Assembly: GCA_002118135.1 (NCBI GenBank)
Contig: BDIU01000265.1
Coordinates: 1-64,000, forward strand
DNA length: 64,000 nucleotides
Direction: 5' to 3'
Source of the DNA: Trebouxia sp. TZW2008
Lineage: Eukaryota > Chlorophyta > Trebouxiophyceae > Trebouxiales > Trebouxiaceae
Shown: in pieces, positions 1 through 12,036 of the stretch
Numbering within the stretch: position 1 is the stretch's first letter
How the letters are laid out: the number at the start of each line of letters is the position of its first letter
Notes under the pieces: model-generated
The model's input: only the letters and a program-made list of their open reading frames with translations
Told to the model about the DNA's origin: nothing
Databases searched by the model: none
Program-made: the position numbers and the translations under genes

Positions 1-828
1 GAAGGCCTTCTGGAAAGGCTGTGCTGGCAGCAGAAGAGCACACTTTTGCACCTTGTAACAAGACAATCACACAAAATGCATCGCTGGGGATGCAGGCAAA
101 GGTCAACACATTCAACAAAGATTGTTCTTGCTGCCCTCTGACTAGCGCTTGAAGCAAGGCTCTGCAAGCCTTGCTTCAAGCAAATAGCCCGCGGGCTGTG
201 TCCCCGCCTGGCCTCGACTCGAACTAAAAGTCGTGGTGCGAAAAACCTTTGCCAGCGTCGGTCTTGCAGGTGCTGTTGGGCGCTTTGGGTTGTTGCAGTC
301 CTTGCTGTCCTTGAGGGAGACCCCGCAAGAGTCAACACGACAACATGAGGCTTTATTGCAAAGCACAAAGAGAAGCTGCAGCAGATATGGCCAGCTAGTA
401 GAACCTCCAGAACATACCAAATACATCACAGCAACTGCCCTTTGCAGCATTCAGTTCTTCCTTTGCGGCTAACTTGGTGACGCGACCTGCCTCTGTTCGC
501 TGAGCTAAGGCTGTACTTCAGAGCTTTAGTCGAGGCTCAAGCCTCGTCTACTTGAACTTGCGATTCTGGACTCGAGAGAAGAAGAGCCATCCGGCAAATT
601 CAAACCTCTTAGTTCACGAAATGCTGGCAGGACGGTCCTTTCTGTGGCGTTGTGGTCAAAGCTGCAGCACTTGTCTTGTTGCATGCTGTAAGCGCTGCTC
701 ACGACAGAGGCGCAATCGTGGATGCAGATGGCAAGTGTGCGGTGGTTGTTGTCACGCTAAATTGCTGAACTTTGTAGCCTGCTTGACCACTTGTGCTTGA
801 AGTTCTATTGGTGTCGCTGCTGCTGTCG
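1..828. other. Left-edge non-coding stretch
   Basis: I see no supportable exon here. Short open frames exist on both strands, but none is bounded by convincing splice sites or resembles a known family. It probably holds the promoter and 5' UTR of the gene starting at 829. The only clear structure is the inverted repeat at 147-181. Confidence 0.5.
147..181. repeat. Perfect 15-bp inverted repeat (hairpin)
   Basis: The 15-mer GCTTGAAGCAAGGCT (147-161) is followed after a 5-nt spacer by its exact reverse complement (167-181). It would form a 15-bp stem with a 5-nt loop in either transcript. There is no poly-T tract, and the stem is short for a microRNA precursor, so the role is unknown. Confidence 0.85.
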
Positions 829-3800
829 ATGGATCAACTTAGCGACGACGAGAAAGTTCAGTGCGGAGCAGCCGGCATCCGAAGCCGTTTGCAGAAATTG
901 GTAGGACTTGTTGTGGTGGCTGTCATAGGCGTACAGCTTCGAAAGCGACGCAAAGCGATTCCCCGTGTGTTGCAGCACTTTCTGACACCGCGACAGCGTT
1001 GTTGAGTTGTAGGCTCACCTTTTGTCGTACTAACTTGCAATCCTCGATGCTACAGGATCGTACTACTCTAAAGGGTGACTCCACAAAGGGGTTTGGCGTC
1101 TTCCTGGGATCTCTGGACCAGTACGCCCTGTACCAACCAGCAGGCCGACTGCGTAAGACAGATATGATAGCCAGTAAGGATGTGCGGGACGTTGTCTTTG
1201 AGTCTTGCCTCCAGGCCAGTCGTGAGGGATCAACACCTTTGGCAGTCACAGTCTTGAGGCTGAGTCAGCCACACTTAGTCCAGTTGTACTCAGTTATGGG
1301 ATACCCTGCGGGCGTTTTCACAGTGCGAGACAGGCCCTGGCTGCAAATGGTGGTCTTGGAACACTTTGCACAGGTGACCTCTGATACCTTTGCTCGCACC
1401 CTCAGTTGTTTTCAGCCTTAAGAGTATAGATGAATGGAATGGCAATTTTGATTGTTGGTTCTGTGTCTGCTGATGATGTTTGTTTGCACGGTTCTGTGCA
1501 AGCAGTCTGAAGGTCAGCAGATATGCACAAGCATGCCTGGAAAGTCCTCTGTGCCCCTGCAAGTTGGCCCTGGGATGGTGCTTGACAAGCATGTGACACA
1601 GGGTGCACCTGTGGATGGGAAGCCAAGATCTTTGGGAAAGTTTGCTGAGGCCACAGGTCCTTTCCAAGTGACCTCTGGTAGAATGAAGGTGAGCCTGATT
1701 TGCTCCGCTTTGACTAGTGGTCAAGCTTGTGATTTATATGGACACAAATGCACACAAGCTACTAGGTTTGGACAGAGTCAGCTTGGCTCTTTCACACAAA
1801 GCCTTTGAATGCCAAGCAATGTGCTTTTTTGCACATACTGCATGTTTCACATAAGCAATCAAGCAGTCATAAAGATTTTGCATGGGTGAGTGTCTGAATC
1901 ATGCATCACATGGTTCTTGATGAACCTGTTACTTAGTGTTACAGACAGACAAGCTCCCCGACTGCTGTAGCAAGACAGCATAATCTGCCTGCATTGTCAC
2001 TTGCTGTGGCACTGATGACTCAATATTTGAGAACACAGAGGTGAGTATAAATTTCACTTGCTGTCAAGATGCTTTGTAATTGGTCAGTTCAAGCAAGCAG
2101 TGTTGAGGACAGCAGCAGAGGATGTCTTGCATATCTGGTTCAACATTTCAAATGCGCTCACAGCTTGTGTGACATGTTGCAGCATGATCATTTGAGCTTG
2201 CTGCATTGCCCCCTGGTCATTGCCAGCAGGGGCTGCCAACACCAATGCCACCACCACCAACCTCTTGACAATAATCCCATGGCCTGTGCCTTGCTTGTCA
2301 AATGTGTGGAGCAATGCTGGGGACTGTTCATCTTAAGCTGTGTAGCTTTGAGACCTTGTTTGTGGTACATCGGTGATTGAAGCTGCTTCTGCCAATATTG
2401 AACCGCTGTGATGCTGTGATTTACAACAGCTTGCTGCAGGTGCAACAACAGCATTGACCCATGACTCATGGGGTGACAGCCATGTTGCCTTACAGTGACC
2501 ACAACGTCAGATGTTGCTGCATTGCTATGAAAACATCTTGTTACAACAGGAACAAAAAACGATTTAGCAAAACAGTAGGGTACTTGTACAGAGCTTTTGC
2601 TGTTGCCAGCCATGCAAGTGCAGCTTGCGATGCAGAGATGCCAGCTTGCCTTGTATGTGCTGCTGCAGCTTTCAGGACTGTGAGGTGGCTCGGAGCTGAT
2701 GTTGCTTATGCTCTCAATTCTCGACGGGGGAAGTTTCGGCAGGGTAGGCCCTGGCAGCGCCTCCCAATGCAGCAAGAACAACTGTGCTCAGCAACAGGCT
2801 GCTGCTGTGCAGATAAGCCCATTGGATGCCAATTCTTCTGCAGCTCAGCTCAAGACGGCAGCTTCTGACCCTGCCAAGGACCCACGTACCCCAAAGATGC
2901 AGCGCTCCATCACGCGCCTCGCATCCCCTGCTTTTTTTGCCCTGCCAAGCAAAGAACCCAAAACAAACATCTTAGGGGTGAGGCTCACCGCTTCTATTGT
3001 TTGGCTTATGTGCGCAGCTCCAGCCCTGTATACAATAGCGCTTCCCACATCTTGCAGTCATCTTGCTTGAATTCTACGCATGGTTGGTCTGGCATTGCAG
3101 TACACGGTCTTGCTGCCTTTGCTACCCCTTGACACCTGCTTGATTTCAGTAAGTCTGTCAATCATTGCTGTGCTGCTTTTAGCCAGCATGGAGGGCTTCG
3201 GTTGAATATGGCATGATAAAGCTGCTGGCAAGTCAACACAGCCTTTGATGTCTTGGAGCATGTATCACACCTATCATGACATTGCAGTCCCCAGCAGGGC
3301 TACGCATTGTCCATCGATGATGTCATAGATGACTCTACGCAATGTGCTCTGCAGTATGAGTACGAAGGGTACCACAACCAGACAAGGACTGTTGTGGGGG
3401 ACCAATCAAGGGATGAAATTGATAACAAGCTGAAGGATGGGCAGCCTAGGCATGAGCAGCTGAAGCTTGAGACGGGCCATGCACAGCAGCCACTGACAGC
3501 TGAGGGCTTCAAGATTCTTGACATTGCTTGCAAAGGCAGCTATGAGACTGCCATCCACAAGGACGACCCGCTTGAAACTTGCTTTCCAACTGCCATGTCA
3601 CCGCCATCTGAGCTGTCCCCCACAGCATCTGTGACGTCAGACGGCTCTTTCGATAGGTACCTTGACCTCATCATTGAGCAGGTGCAGGCAGAACCTGATG
3701 GTGAGGAGTCAGCAGTGACACACCAGGCATTGCCTGACGAGGCAGATACAGCAGCTGCCACTGAAGATCAAGCTGGACGCAGCGGTGCAACTAAGTGTGA

Positions 3801-3849
3801 CTTGAGCTACAAAGGAATTGCTGAGATTCTGCTGGCTGACTCCCCCTAG
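829..3849 (+). CDS. Hypothetical protein, 6 exons, 483 aa
   Basis: Exons 829-900, 1056-1373, 1506-1688, 1949-2040, 2743-2977 and 3298-3849 join in phase (1,452 nt, stop TAG). The start ATG lies in MDQLSDDEKVQ, followed after 24 codons by a GT donor. I do not recognise the family. Residues about 25-135 form a compact, probably folded region with a GFGVFLGSLDQYALY stretch. Residues about 130-190 contain GPFQVTSG, faintly like the GRFxVTS tails of plant Ste20/FRAY-type kinases, but no kinase core is present. The middle is S/Q/A-rich. The last 184 residues are acidic, begin GYALSIDDVIDDS and look partly disordered. The gene ends 580 bp before the kinase gene on the same strand. Exon 5 and the exact N-terminus are the least certain parts. 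Confidence 0.6.
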
Positions 3850-4429
3850 CTGGACTGCCATGTGGGCTGGCTTGAGTTGGATGGCAATTGTAGCCAGTCA
3901 TGGCTTTGAGGACAGTGGCTATTTTGTCTTTTGACGTGTTCAGACAGGCTTGCATCGGGTCTGCTGCACACACCTGCATTGTGACTTGCATTGACAGACT
4001 GAGCCATGAGGTTGCATAGGCATGCAGTGACAGCCGATTTCATTCCCACAATACCTCCAGACATTCAGCTCCTGCGTGTAGACGCCCTGCCTATGCAATT
4101 GAATTTTGCTATGTCTTTGCCTGAATGCACTGATTGCATGCATTCATGTTGCATGCATACACATGACCTGAACATGTGGTTTGTACCCTGTAATCATATG
4201 TCAGCCTTACCCATTGCTCTTTTTCATACCTCTGCTCTTAATCAGACATGTTGGCACAATTTTTCTGCATGACTTTAAGCCCCACAGCAAGCGTCGCTTT
4301 GCAGGCGCCAAGACGTTTGCTAGCACATGGAGCCAGGGATATGCAAGCAAACGTTTGATCAAATGTATTGCATCCACATGTGAAGCAGTACCACGCGATC
4401 TGTGTTGCATGCCCTGCACCGCGCTTTGT
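3850..4429. other. Intergenic, presumed promoter of the TLK gene
   Basis: Between the stop of the 483-aa gene and the ATG of the kinase gene. No exon, RNA gene or repeat was recognised. The two genes are head-to-tail, so the 3' UTR of the first and the promoter and 5' UTR of the second must share this 580 bp. Confidence 0.4.
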
Positions 4430-7400
4430 ATGGAGGCACAAGATCCGCCGTATGCAGACTTGCTGCAGCGACTTGCAAACACAAGCAACAGCAATGAAGC
4501 GAGATTGAAGTTGCTTGAGCGTCGTTTCACAGGAGAGTTGCCGTCGCCAAGATCTCTCACCTTTGACGGGCACCACTCAAAGCAGCGCAGCCCTGACAAC
4601 GATGCGTCGTCACATGCACAGCACCAACAACAGCAGAAGCGCGGTGTGTCACCCAGTGATCAGAGCAGCTTTCGTAGTCCCGAGCGACCTGGCAAAAAGC
4701 GCAGGACTTCCCCCAGTGATCAGCAAGATCATCAGAGACAGATGTTGCAGACAGGCAGCTCATCGCCACTGAGGCAGGTCACCAATCACCAAAGGCACAG
4801 AGGCTCTCCTGTGGCCAAGCGGGACTTGCAGAAGAGGCCGTCACCTGCACTGACCTCTCCGCTGAGCAACAGGCTTTTGCAGAAGAACACAATTAGCAAG
4901 TACTTTCCCAGCAGGGGAGACAACAGCTTGGACAGCCTGCCACCAATCAGTGAAGGCACACAGACTCACGTGTCATTTGAGGAGCAGGAGCAGACAATGC
5001 ACAACACGCTACTGGCAGCCTTCAAAGCAGCTGAACAGGCCCAGTGAGCATGCCTAGCACAAAGCTGCTGCAGATTTGCATGACCGTGACAAAACTAATG
5101 CTCAAGCCACAGCGATTCAGTAAACAGCATAGCATTGCAATCTTGTGATGTGCATACAGGGATCAGGTGACAAGCTTACAGCAACAGCTACAGGAGTCAT
5201 CTGAGAAGGTAGCAGAGCTTCAGGAGCAGTGTTCTTCCTCACAGCAGCAGCTGCGGACAAACAGGTGCCTCATCAGTCCCGTGCCCATTATGCATGCCCA
5301 GCATGCATGCACTACAGGGCTCGATCAATGGGTGCCCTCGCTTATGGCATGCCCAAGCATCAGCGAAATGATGTAAACAGGCTGTGCTCCCTGAAACACA
5401 AGAGACATCAGCATTGCTTTAGAGCTGTGCTCTTATGCAGTCAACGCACATTTTCCTCTGCATGGCTTATGCAGCATCAGGTCCTGGGTTGCCTGTGATT
5501 AGTTGACTCCTCTTTGTGCTTGGTGAACACTGTCAACCATAGGCATTGTTTGCATGCACGGCCTGTATGTCCCTTGGGGCTGGGCTGTCTCCAGATGCAT
5601 ACCCTGATATGAGCAGCACAGGATAGCTAAATTACCCATCTGACTTGTCTTTGGTCGGTTTCGGGGATGCTGCAACCAGCAGAGATGCCAATGTCAGAAC
5701 AGCAGTAGCTCGCTTGGCCAGTATGTTCCTTGGGACTGGGCTGTGTCTAGGGCTGTGTCCAGATGCGTACACTGACTATGTGCTTATCTGACATGTCTGT
5801 GGGCTCTTTCAGGGACGCTGCAGCCACGAGAGACGCTAGCGTCAGGGCAGCAGTAGCTCGCTTGGCCAAGATGGCAGCAGTCTCAGAGATTAAGCTAGAA
5901 GGTCTTCAGTTGCAGGCAGAGGGCAATAGGATTGGTCAGCTGGGAATCTCCACAGGCGGCATCATGGGTATGACCTGACAGTAATGCATGACGTAGCGTG
6001 GACAGTGATAGCAGCTGTGAGCAACAGCACTTGCTGATACCTGTTCAAAGCAGCAGCAGCAGCCATGAAAAGGAAAGGAAGAACGGACTAGCTTCTGTTG
6101 TGACTTGCCAGCCAGCGATGTGCATTTGTGCATGTCCTGATTGAATGTGCTATCCAAGGAAAATGGTATTGTACATTACTCATTGCAGCCTAAACCGTAA
6201 GAACATCTGAGCAGCAAACTCTTCATCTGCTGCATCACAAGTGCATACTGGGCCTCAAAGTGTCCTTTGCCTCTTGAGTGTATGCCTCACCTGAGTGCAT
6301 CAGCCTTCTCCATCATTGGGCGCTGGGTAGTTGTCGCCACTACCTTCAGCTTGGAGCAGTCACCTCAGCATTTGCTCGCAAGCAACACTTCCCAGTCATT
6401 GTACCTGACCGTAAACAGCACAGAGTACTCAAACTGTGTTGACATCAGTGATTGGCAATAGACCTTCTTTTGTGCAGGTGTACATGAGATCTGGGAAGAT
6501 GGGCAAGCTTTCAAGGATCTGCACAGCAGGCTCAACGACTTGGCAGAGAACAGGACCAACATAGAAGCAGCGCGCAAGGTATAGTCTGGAATTGACATTG
6601 GCTCATCTTAAACTGAATAAATGAACCAATGAACATCAGACGCTCTCGCTGTGACGCAAAAGTCTGGAAAGACAGGACTTGGGCGATACACACATAGCAC
6701 CTGTGCTGGAATATTTGAGCAGTACTCATTGCCATAGAAGTGACGCGCAAGGTAGCCTCTGTGTGTGGCTTCCACAAGAATGCGTTACAAGCTCCGGCTG
6801 TGCTGTTCCTTATGCTGAGCTTTGGACTGGCTTGACAGCTCCTGCTGCTGCTCAATAACATTATTCCTGTTGATTGAAAGATGTGTCTAGTCCAGCTAAG
6901 GAAACACCTCAAGCTTGTGTATGCCCGACTGTGTGCTGCAGCATGCAGATGTTGCCTGCAATGTTCTTCTTTTTCTAAAACAATCCTTGACCTTCAGTAT
7001 GGCACTACAATTCAGGTTGCTTGCGGCTCATGCAAGCCTGAACCTACCTTCATCGCATGGTCGCCCTCACCTGCATTAAACCCAACACCTGCATCATGTA
7101 AGTCACGCACATCAGCTGCTTCATTCTGCATGCTGCACGCAGGCAGTAAGAAGGCAGTTACCCCCTCCAGAGGGGCCTTGCCAGCCCTCGCCCTCAGGGC
7201 AGTCCCACCAGCCCTCCCCACGGCAGGCTCTCGGGAATGCTCACAGCAAAACACCAGCCAGCACAACTCCTGGCAAGTGCATTGCGCCTGAGCAGTACGT
7301 GGCTACGGATGAGATCTTCAAGGTCAGTACTTCATGCAAGAAATGCCAAAAATGAAACGCCAGCCAGCACAACTCCTGGCAAATGCATTGCGCCTGAGCA

Positions 7401-10400
7401 GTACATGGCTGCAGATGAGATCTTCAAGATCAATTACCTCAAAGCAGTGTGCATGGCTGTGCAGCTCTCAGTGAATGGGCTCCTGATAACCAGCAGTGTA
7501 TGCGGCTGACTGCACAGCATGCTAGTGAGATGCATGTTGGCAGGCACAGCATGATGCTGGTCTAGCAGAGCACTTGTGCATATTTGTGCAACTGTCACTG
7601 CTGCCCAAGTAGCAGACAATTTCTGCCTCACCACCAGCAGAGGTCACTGCAGCAAAAGCATCTGCTTCTTCTTAGCTCAAGAGATTGAGACATCATGAGA
7701 GCTTGACTGACACAGCATCTTGAGTCTGAAAATGGTCAAATGCCTCATAGCTCGGTCATGCTTTTACAAGTGAGCATTTGAAGGTTCTCACAATACTACA
7801 TCATGGAGCATGATGTGCTGAAAGTGTGCCCTCGTTTGCATGCATGCACTGTTCTTAACAAGGCTGAAGGCAATCCTCTGCATTTGAAACGCTGCCAGTC
7901 CTACCATTTCACATGGCCTCCAACAATCTTCTCTGAACACCTTGGTAGCTAGCCTGACACGAGAAAACGCTTCTGCCTGATTTCATGGCCAACATGCTAC
8001 CTAGTCCTTGCCAACAGAGTCCTCTTGAAATTCATTCATGCTGCAGGCGCGCTTGGCTGCCTTGAAGAGGGAGGAGGAATGGCTGCAAAGGGAGCAAGAA
8101 AGGCTAGAAGCTGAAAAGGCGCAGCATGTCAGGCAAGTCCCTTGGAATTCAGTGCCTTGTGCAGCTCACTCATTGCCACCACCACCAGCGTCAGCATCTT
8201 CAGCACTAGCACCAGCATCAACATCAGCACCAGTACGTGCTTGCTAGTCAGTCTCTGTGACCTTGCTAGGTGCACACAGAAGCAGTTTTGTGCCCATCAT
8301 CATTAGGAAGACTCTTGCTGATGCCTTTACATGATCATGCTGGATGCATGCAGGATCATTGAAGCATTGAGCTGTAACCTTCAGATAGGCACAGCGCCAG
8401 GACGGACACCTCATGAGCAACCATGTAAATGATGGTGATCGCGGGACTTGGGCCACCTGAATTCACAGTGTATGCTGATGCATGTTGTGAGTGTTGTTGT
8501 TGTCACACATGCACAGCTGATGTGGCTTGCAGACGGCTGAAGAGGGTCAGAGATCAGCAGAAGAGCCGGTTTCAGTCCCATGATGTGCTGCACAGACGCT
8601 ACCTGCTGATGAATCTTCTAGGCAAGGGCGGCTTCAGTGAGGTTTATAAGGTGACTTCTGTAATCCATCAGCATTCTGCGGTCAATTTCTTTTTCCTTGC
8701 CCAAGTTTTGCCCATAGCCAAAGATCAAAAACTGCATGCGTCTCCACCTGGACAGGCCTCATGCACAGTCTGTTGGCAACACCCACCAAAGGTCCAGGAT
8801 GCATCTGATGAGATTCCAGTTTCATGGATGCTGCACCATCCCAAGTGAATTATACATCTGCTGTGCAAAGGCAGCTTCAGCAAGATCTACAAGATGTCAT
8901 CTGCACTGTTTGGACAAACTCGACTGCACTGCATCCATGTGACAAAAGGCCGAGGATGCATGTGTTGAGGTCCTGCTCTGCGCTGCACAGCCCCCATTCA
9001 TCAATGAGTCCGTTGGCCAGGGAGGCTTCAGTGGGGTGAACAAGGGTATTGACATGCAATCATTGCCATTGCATATCCCATGCATTTGGCCTTGCTGACC
9101 AGCCAATGCATGTACGCGGATCTCCGTGAACCAGCCTGATGAGCACTGTTTTGGCAATGCCAGCAGAGGTCCAGGTTGAAGCTTTCAAGGGACAGGGACA
9201 GCAGCTTCGACATTGTTCATCTGCTCAGTCCAAAGCGTGTCTTGCAGGACAAGCACAAATGCAAATGTTTCACTTTGCAGGCGTTTGACATGCAAGACCT
9301 GCGGGAAGTCGCGGTTAAGCTGCATCAGCTCAACAGCTCCTGGACTGATGTGAAGAAGGCCAGCTATGTCAAGCATGCAGTCCGGGAATACAAGATACAC
9401 CGCCAGCTCAGGTCAGCTGCACCAGGCTTGCAAACAGACCTGTCTTGGAGATCCTTTCCTGTTAACATAACTCTTCACACCACTTGCTTTGACTGTGATG
9501 CAAAGCAAGTGTACTTCCTTGTGCATTGTCATGTGTTCCAAAGTAGCATCACAAAATCAATGTTGTGTTGTGCCTGATGCAGGCATGCCAGGGTGGTAGG
9601 CCTGCTGGACATATTTGAATTGGACAGCTGTACCTTTGCCACTGTATTGGAGCTGTGTGAGGGAGGGGACTTGGACTCGCACCTTCACAGTCATCATGTG
9701 AGTCCATGTCTACCATCTGTGACAGTGCATGCGATGCAACTCAGAGCAGATCAGAATCACACATTCGGAGCCAATGCGTGACTCGCTGTTCAGAAGTCAT
9801 GACACTGAATGCAAGGCAATGCAAAGCAGCTGCACCTCTGCCACTGTACTGGAGCTATGTGAGGGCGGGGACCTGGACTCACATCTGCAGAGCCACCATG
9901 TCAGTCCTTGTCTAGCACCTGTGTGAATGCGTGCTGTATACAGCAAATGCAATTTTGCCATTCTGCTGACCCTGCGCAGCACTGAAGGGATTGACCCAAG
10001 TTGGACTTTGGCATGCAAGTGTTGTCTGACAAGGCAGCAAAGTCCATAACAGTGCCTTTGCATTCACTGCTTCAACCCGGCCTGCTGGCATACAGGTGTT
10101 GCCTGAGAAGGAGGCAAGAGCCATTGCCAGCCAGATTTTTGATGGGCTGGCCTATCTGAACGGCCCTTCAAGGCGCATCATCCACTATGACCTCAAGCCA
10201 GCTAACATCCTGTTCAACCAGCTTGGAGAAGTCAAAATCACAGTATGCTTGTATGATTGCATGATGCAGCATGTGTGACGTGCTTGGGGGACAGTGAGTG
10301 ACACTGCTGTCATGCTGAAATGGCAACTGGAGACAGGGCTGCACCAGCATGCTGAAAGCTCACAAAATGGTGTTGACATGAGATACATTTGTTGCTGATG

Positions 10401-12036
10401 GCAATGCACAGCCTTGCTGCTGTATGAATGGTTGAGCGGTGCCACAAAGCGTCGCATGACACACTTCCAGGTCATGACTGCAAATCAGGCTGCAGCAGAG
10501 GTGATTCCAAATTGTCCTGCGCTTGCCAGTGTGAACAGTACAGCAATACAGTAGAGCAATACGGCATATGACACGCTGACATACCATATGATGATGACAT
10601 ACTGAGCAATAGAGTAGATGACACATGTCAGCAAATGTGCCAGATGTATACCGCCAGAGTCAAGTGCAATGTGCACAACTTTGAGCTGAGCAAATCTTTG
10701 CATGAGCATCAGAACACGAGCATGCACTGCAGAGCCCTTGCACAGCAATCCCATGTCGTGACAGCAATTGAAGACGCCAGCTCGTTTGCTGCACAACCCC
10801 TTGCTTACCAAAGTGGGCTGTGCAACCTACAGGACTTTGGGCTGAGCAAGATTGTGGAAGAGGATCAGAACACAAGCATGGAGCTGACAAGCCAAGGTGC
10901 CGGGACTTACTGGTACCTGCCACCAGAATGCTTTGAAGTGGGCATACAGCCACCTACCATCTCAGACAAGGTACAGTGAACTCTTCTGAAAGACACATGA
11001 GTCGATGACATGCTCTTCTCAACCCCAACCACCATTTCTGGCTACAATGGGACTGCTGGGTAACAGCAGCAGGATGTCAGGACAAATCTTTTGGTGGAAA
11101 GGCAGTCACTTCATGAAGAGTTGATTGTGAAGTGCACAGACTCCCGCTGAACCCCACATGCATGGAGGTTGCAAGCATGTTGTGAGTCTATGATGCCTGC
11201 AATTTGGGTGTGGTGAACACTGTGAGGCACCCATCAAAGCAGGACTGGTTGAAGTTGCCCTTGTCAAACTTGTTTGCCAGATGTTGGTGTGCGCACAGGT
11301 GGATGTCTGGTCTGCTGGCGTCATGCTATACCAGATGCTGTTTGGCAGAAGGCCCTTTGGGGAGGGCTACAGTCAAGAGAAGATTCTGCGCGATGAGGTC
11401 ATGCTGAATGCCAAGGCAGTGTCTTTCCCAGCCAAGCCAACACTATCAGCTGAGGGCAAGGAGTTCATCAGCAAGTAAGCGTCTGCTCACAATTTCTGCA
11501 TGCCTGCTGTATAGTTTCTGCATTCACTTGTTATGCAAGGCCACAGCGCTTGACAGCAAGACAAGAAGAGGGTGTCTGTACCATGAGACATCGTCACAAG
11601 AGCTTCCATCCCACAAGCAGTCCAGGACTGGTGTCTGACTTTGGAACACAAAGTGTAGCACCAGATGCCGTTGACTGTGGAGTATCAATCACTACTGAAA
11701 TGGGAGAGTATCCAAAACCTCATGTGCAGCTTGCAATGCATCTTCTGCAACTCCCTTGCCTTAAGCGCAAAGTCATGTTCATGATGTAGCCCTGGTCTTT
11801 GCACACTATATGCTATGAGACCTGAATTTTGGCTGCTATGATGATGTTGACCAGAATAGCATGGCTTTGGCAACTCTCAGCTGTTGACGCTAGTGACTGC
11901 TGTCTGCAGATGTCTAGCACATCAGCAACGGGACAGGCTTGATGTTCAAGCCGCTGCAGCACACCCATACCTGCAGCTGAAGCGCCCTTCACGTGCATCA
12001 ACCCCAGCTGACAAAGGGCAACATTCTTCACACTGA
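4430..12036 (+). CDS. TLK: Tousled-like serine/threonine kinase, 13 exons, 730 aa
   Basis: Nuclear kinase of the TOUSLED/TLK family, known to phosphorylate the histone chaperone Asf1 and to act in replication-coupled chromatin assembly. Exons: 4430-5043, 5160-5264, 5813-5967, 6478-6578, 7143-7322, 8047-8132, 8533-8650, 9281-9411, 9583-9697, 10096-10242, 10833-10970, 11299-11474, 11910-12036; phases close to 731 codons. The N-terminus is S/P/Q-rich with a basic [10 protein letters not shown] patch (likely NLS). The middle is coiled coil with the family signature [12 protein letters not shown] and [16 protein letters not shown]. The kinase domain has a [10 protein letters not shown] glycine loop, AVKLHQ lysine, HYDLKPANI catalytic loop, DFGLSKI, the TLK hallmark [15 protein letters not shown] and [12 protein letters not shown]; the tail is [13 protein letters not shown]. 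All catalytic residues are intact. Intron 6 is GC-AG. Seven exons have decayed intronic copies nearby, listed separately. Confidence 0.95.
5664..5722 (+). repeat. Echo of TLK exon 3
   Basis: A diverged copy of the first ~60 nt of exon 3 (real exon 5813-5967), 148 bp upstream in intron 2. It reads [18 protein letters not shown] against [18 protein letters not shown] in the exon. The intron just upstream (a TTGGG/GGCTGTG/CCAGATGC block) is copied too. It has no clean acceptor, so it is probably not spliced. Confidence 0.85.
6726..6757 (+). repeat. Echo of the 3' end of TLK exon 4
   Basis: CCATAGAAGTGACGCGCAAG repeats the last bases of exon 4 (ACATAGAAGCAGCGCGCAAG, ending 6578), including the following GTA of the donor. 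It lies 173 bp downstream, in intron 4. Confidence 0.65.
7349..7431 (+). repeat. Echo of TLK exon 5, 3' half
   Basis: About 83 nt nearly identical to the end of exon 5 (7249-7322), 106 bp downstream. Both encode [16 protein letters not shown] and DEIFK. In the copy the donor is ATCAAT instead of GTCAGT, so only the first copy can splice normally. The near-identity suggests a recent duplication. Confidence 0.9.
8863..9044 (+). repeat. Two echoes of the TLK glycine-loop exon 7
   Basis: Copy 1 (8863-8892) reads KGSFSKIYK and copy 2 (about 8977-9044) reads [10 protein letters not shown], against [10 protein letters not shown] in exon 7. Copy 2 also repeats upstream sequence of the exon (GCTGCACAG, then ATCAATGAG). 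Neither keeps a GT donor in the right place (ATGTCA, GGTATT), so they look like dead exons in intron 7. Confidence 0.8.
9829..9900 (+). repeat. Echo of TLK exon 9, 3' part
   Basis: Encodes [20 protein letters not shown] if read in one frame, almost identical to the real exon 9 end (9625-9697), 202 bp downstream. The donor has changed from GTGAGT to GTCAGT, and a single base change gives LELCEGG versus WSYVRAG depending on frame. Potentially still splice-competent at the 3' side. Confidence 0.85.
9998..10050 (+). repeat. Echo of the start of TLK exon 10
   Basis: TGTTGTCTGACAAGGCAGCA repeats the exon 10 start TGTTGCCTGAGAAGGAGGCA (10097 on), 77 bp upstream. The acceptor CAG is replaced by CAA, so it is probably not used. 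Confidence 0.6.
10668..10727 (+). repeat. Echo of TLK exon 11 (DFG exon)
   Basis: Reads [16 protein letters not shown] against [16 protein letters not shown] in exon 11, 156 bp upstream in intron 10. The catalytic DFG is lost in the copy, so inclusion would give an inactive kinase. Confidence 0.8.

Noticed and set aside
1506..1688. Ste20/FRAY-type kinase tail (GPFQVTSG)
   Set aside because: The match is one short motif and no kinase domain is encoded in the gene.
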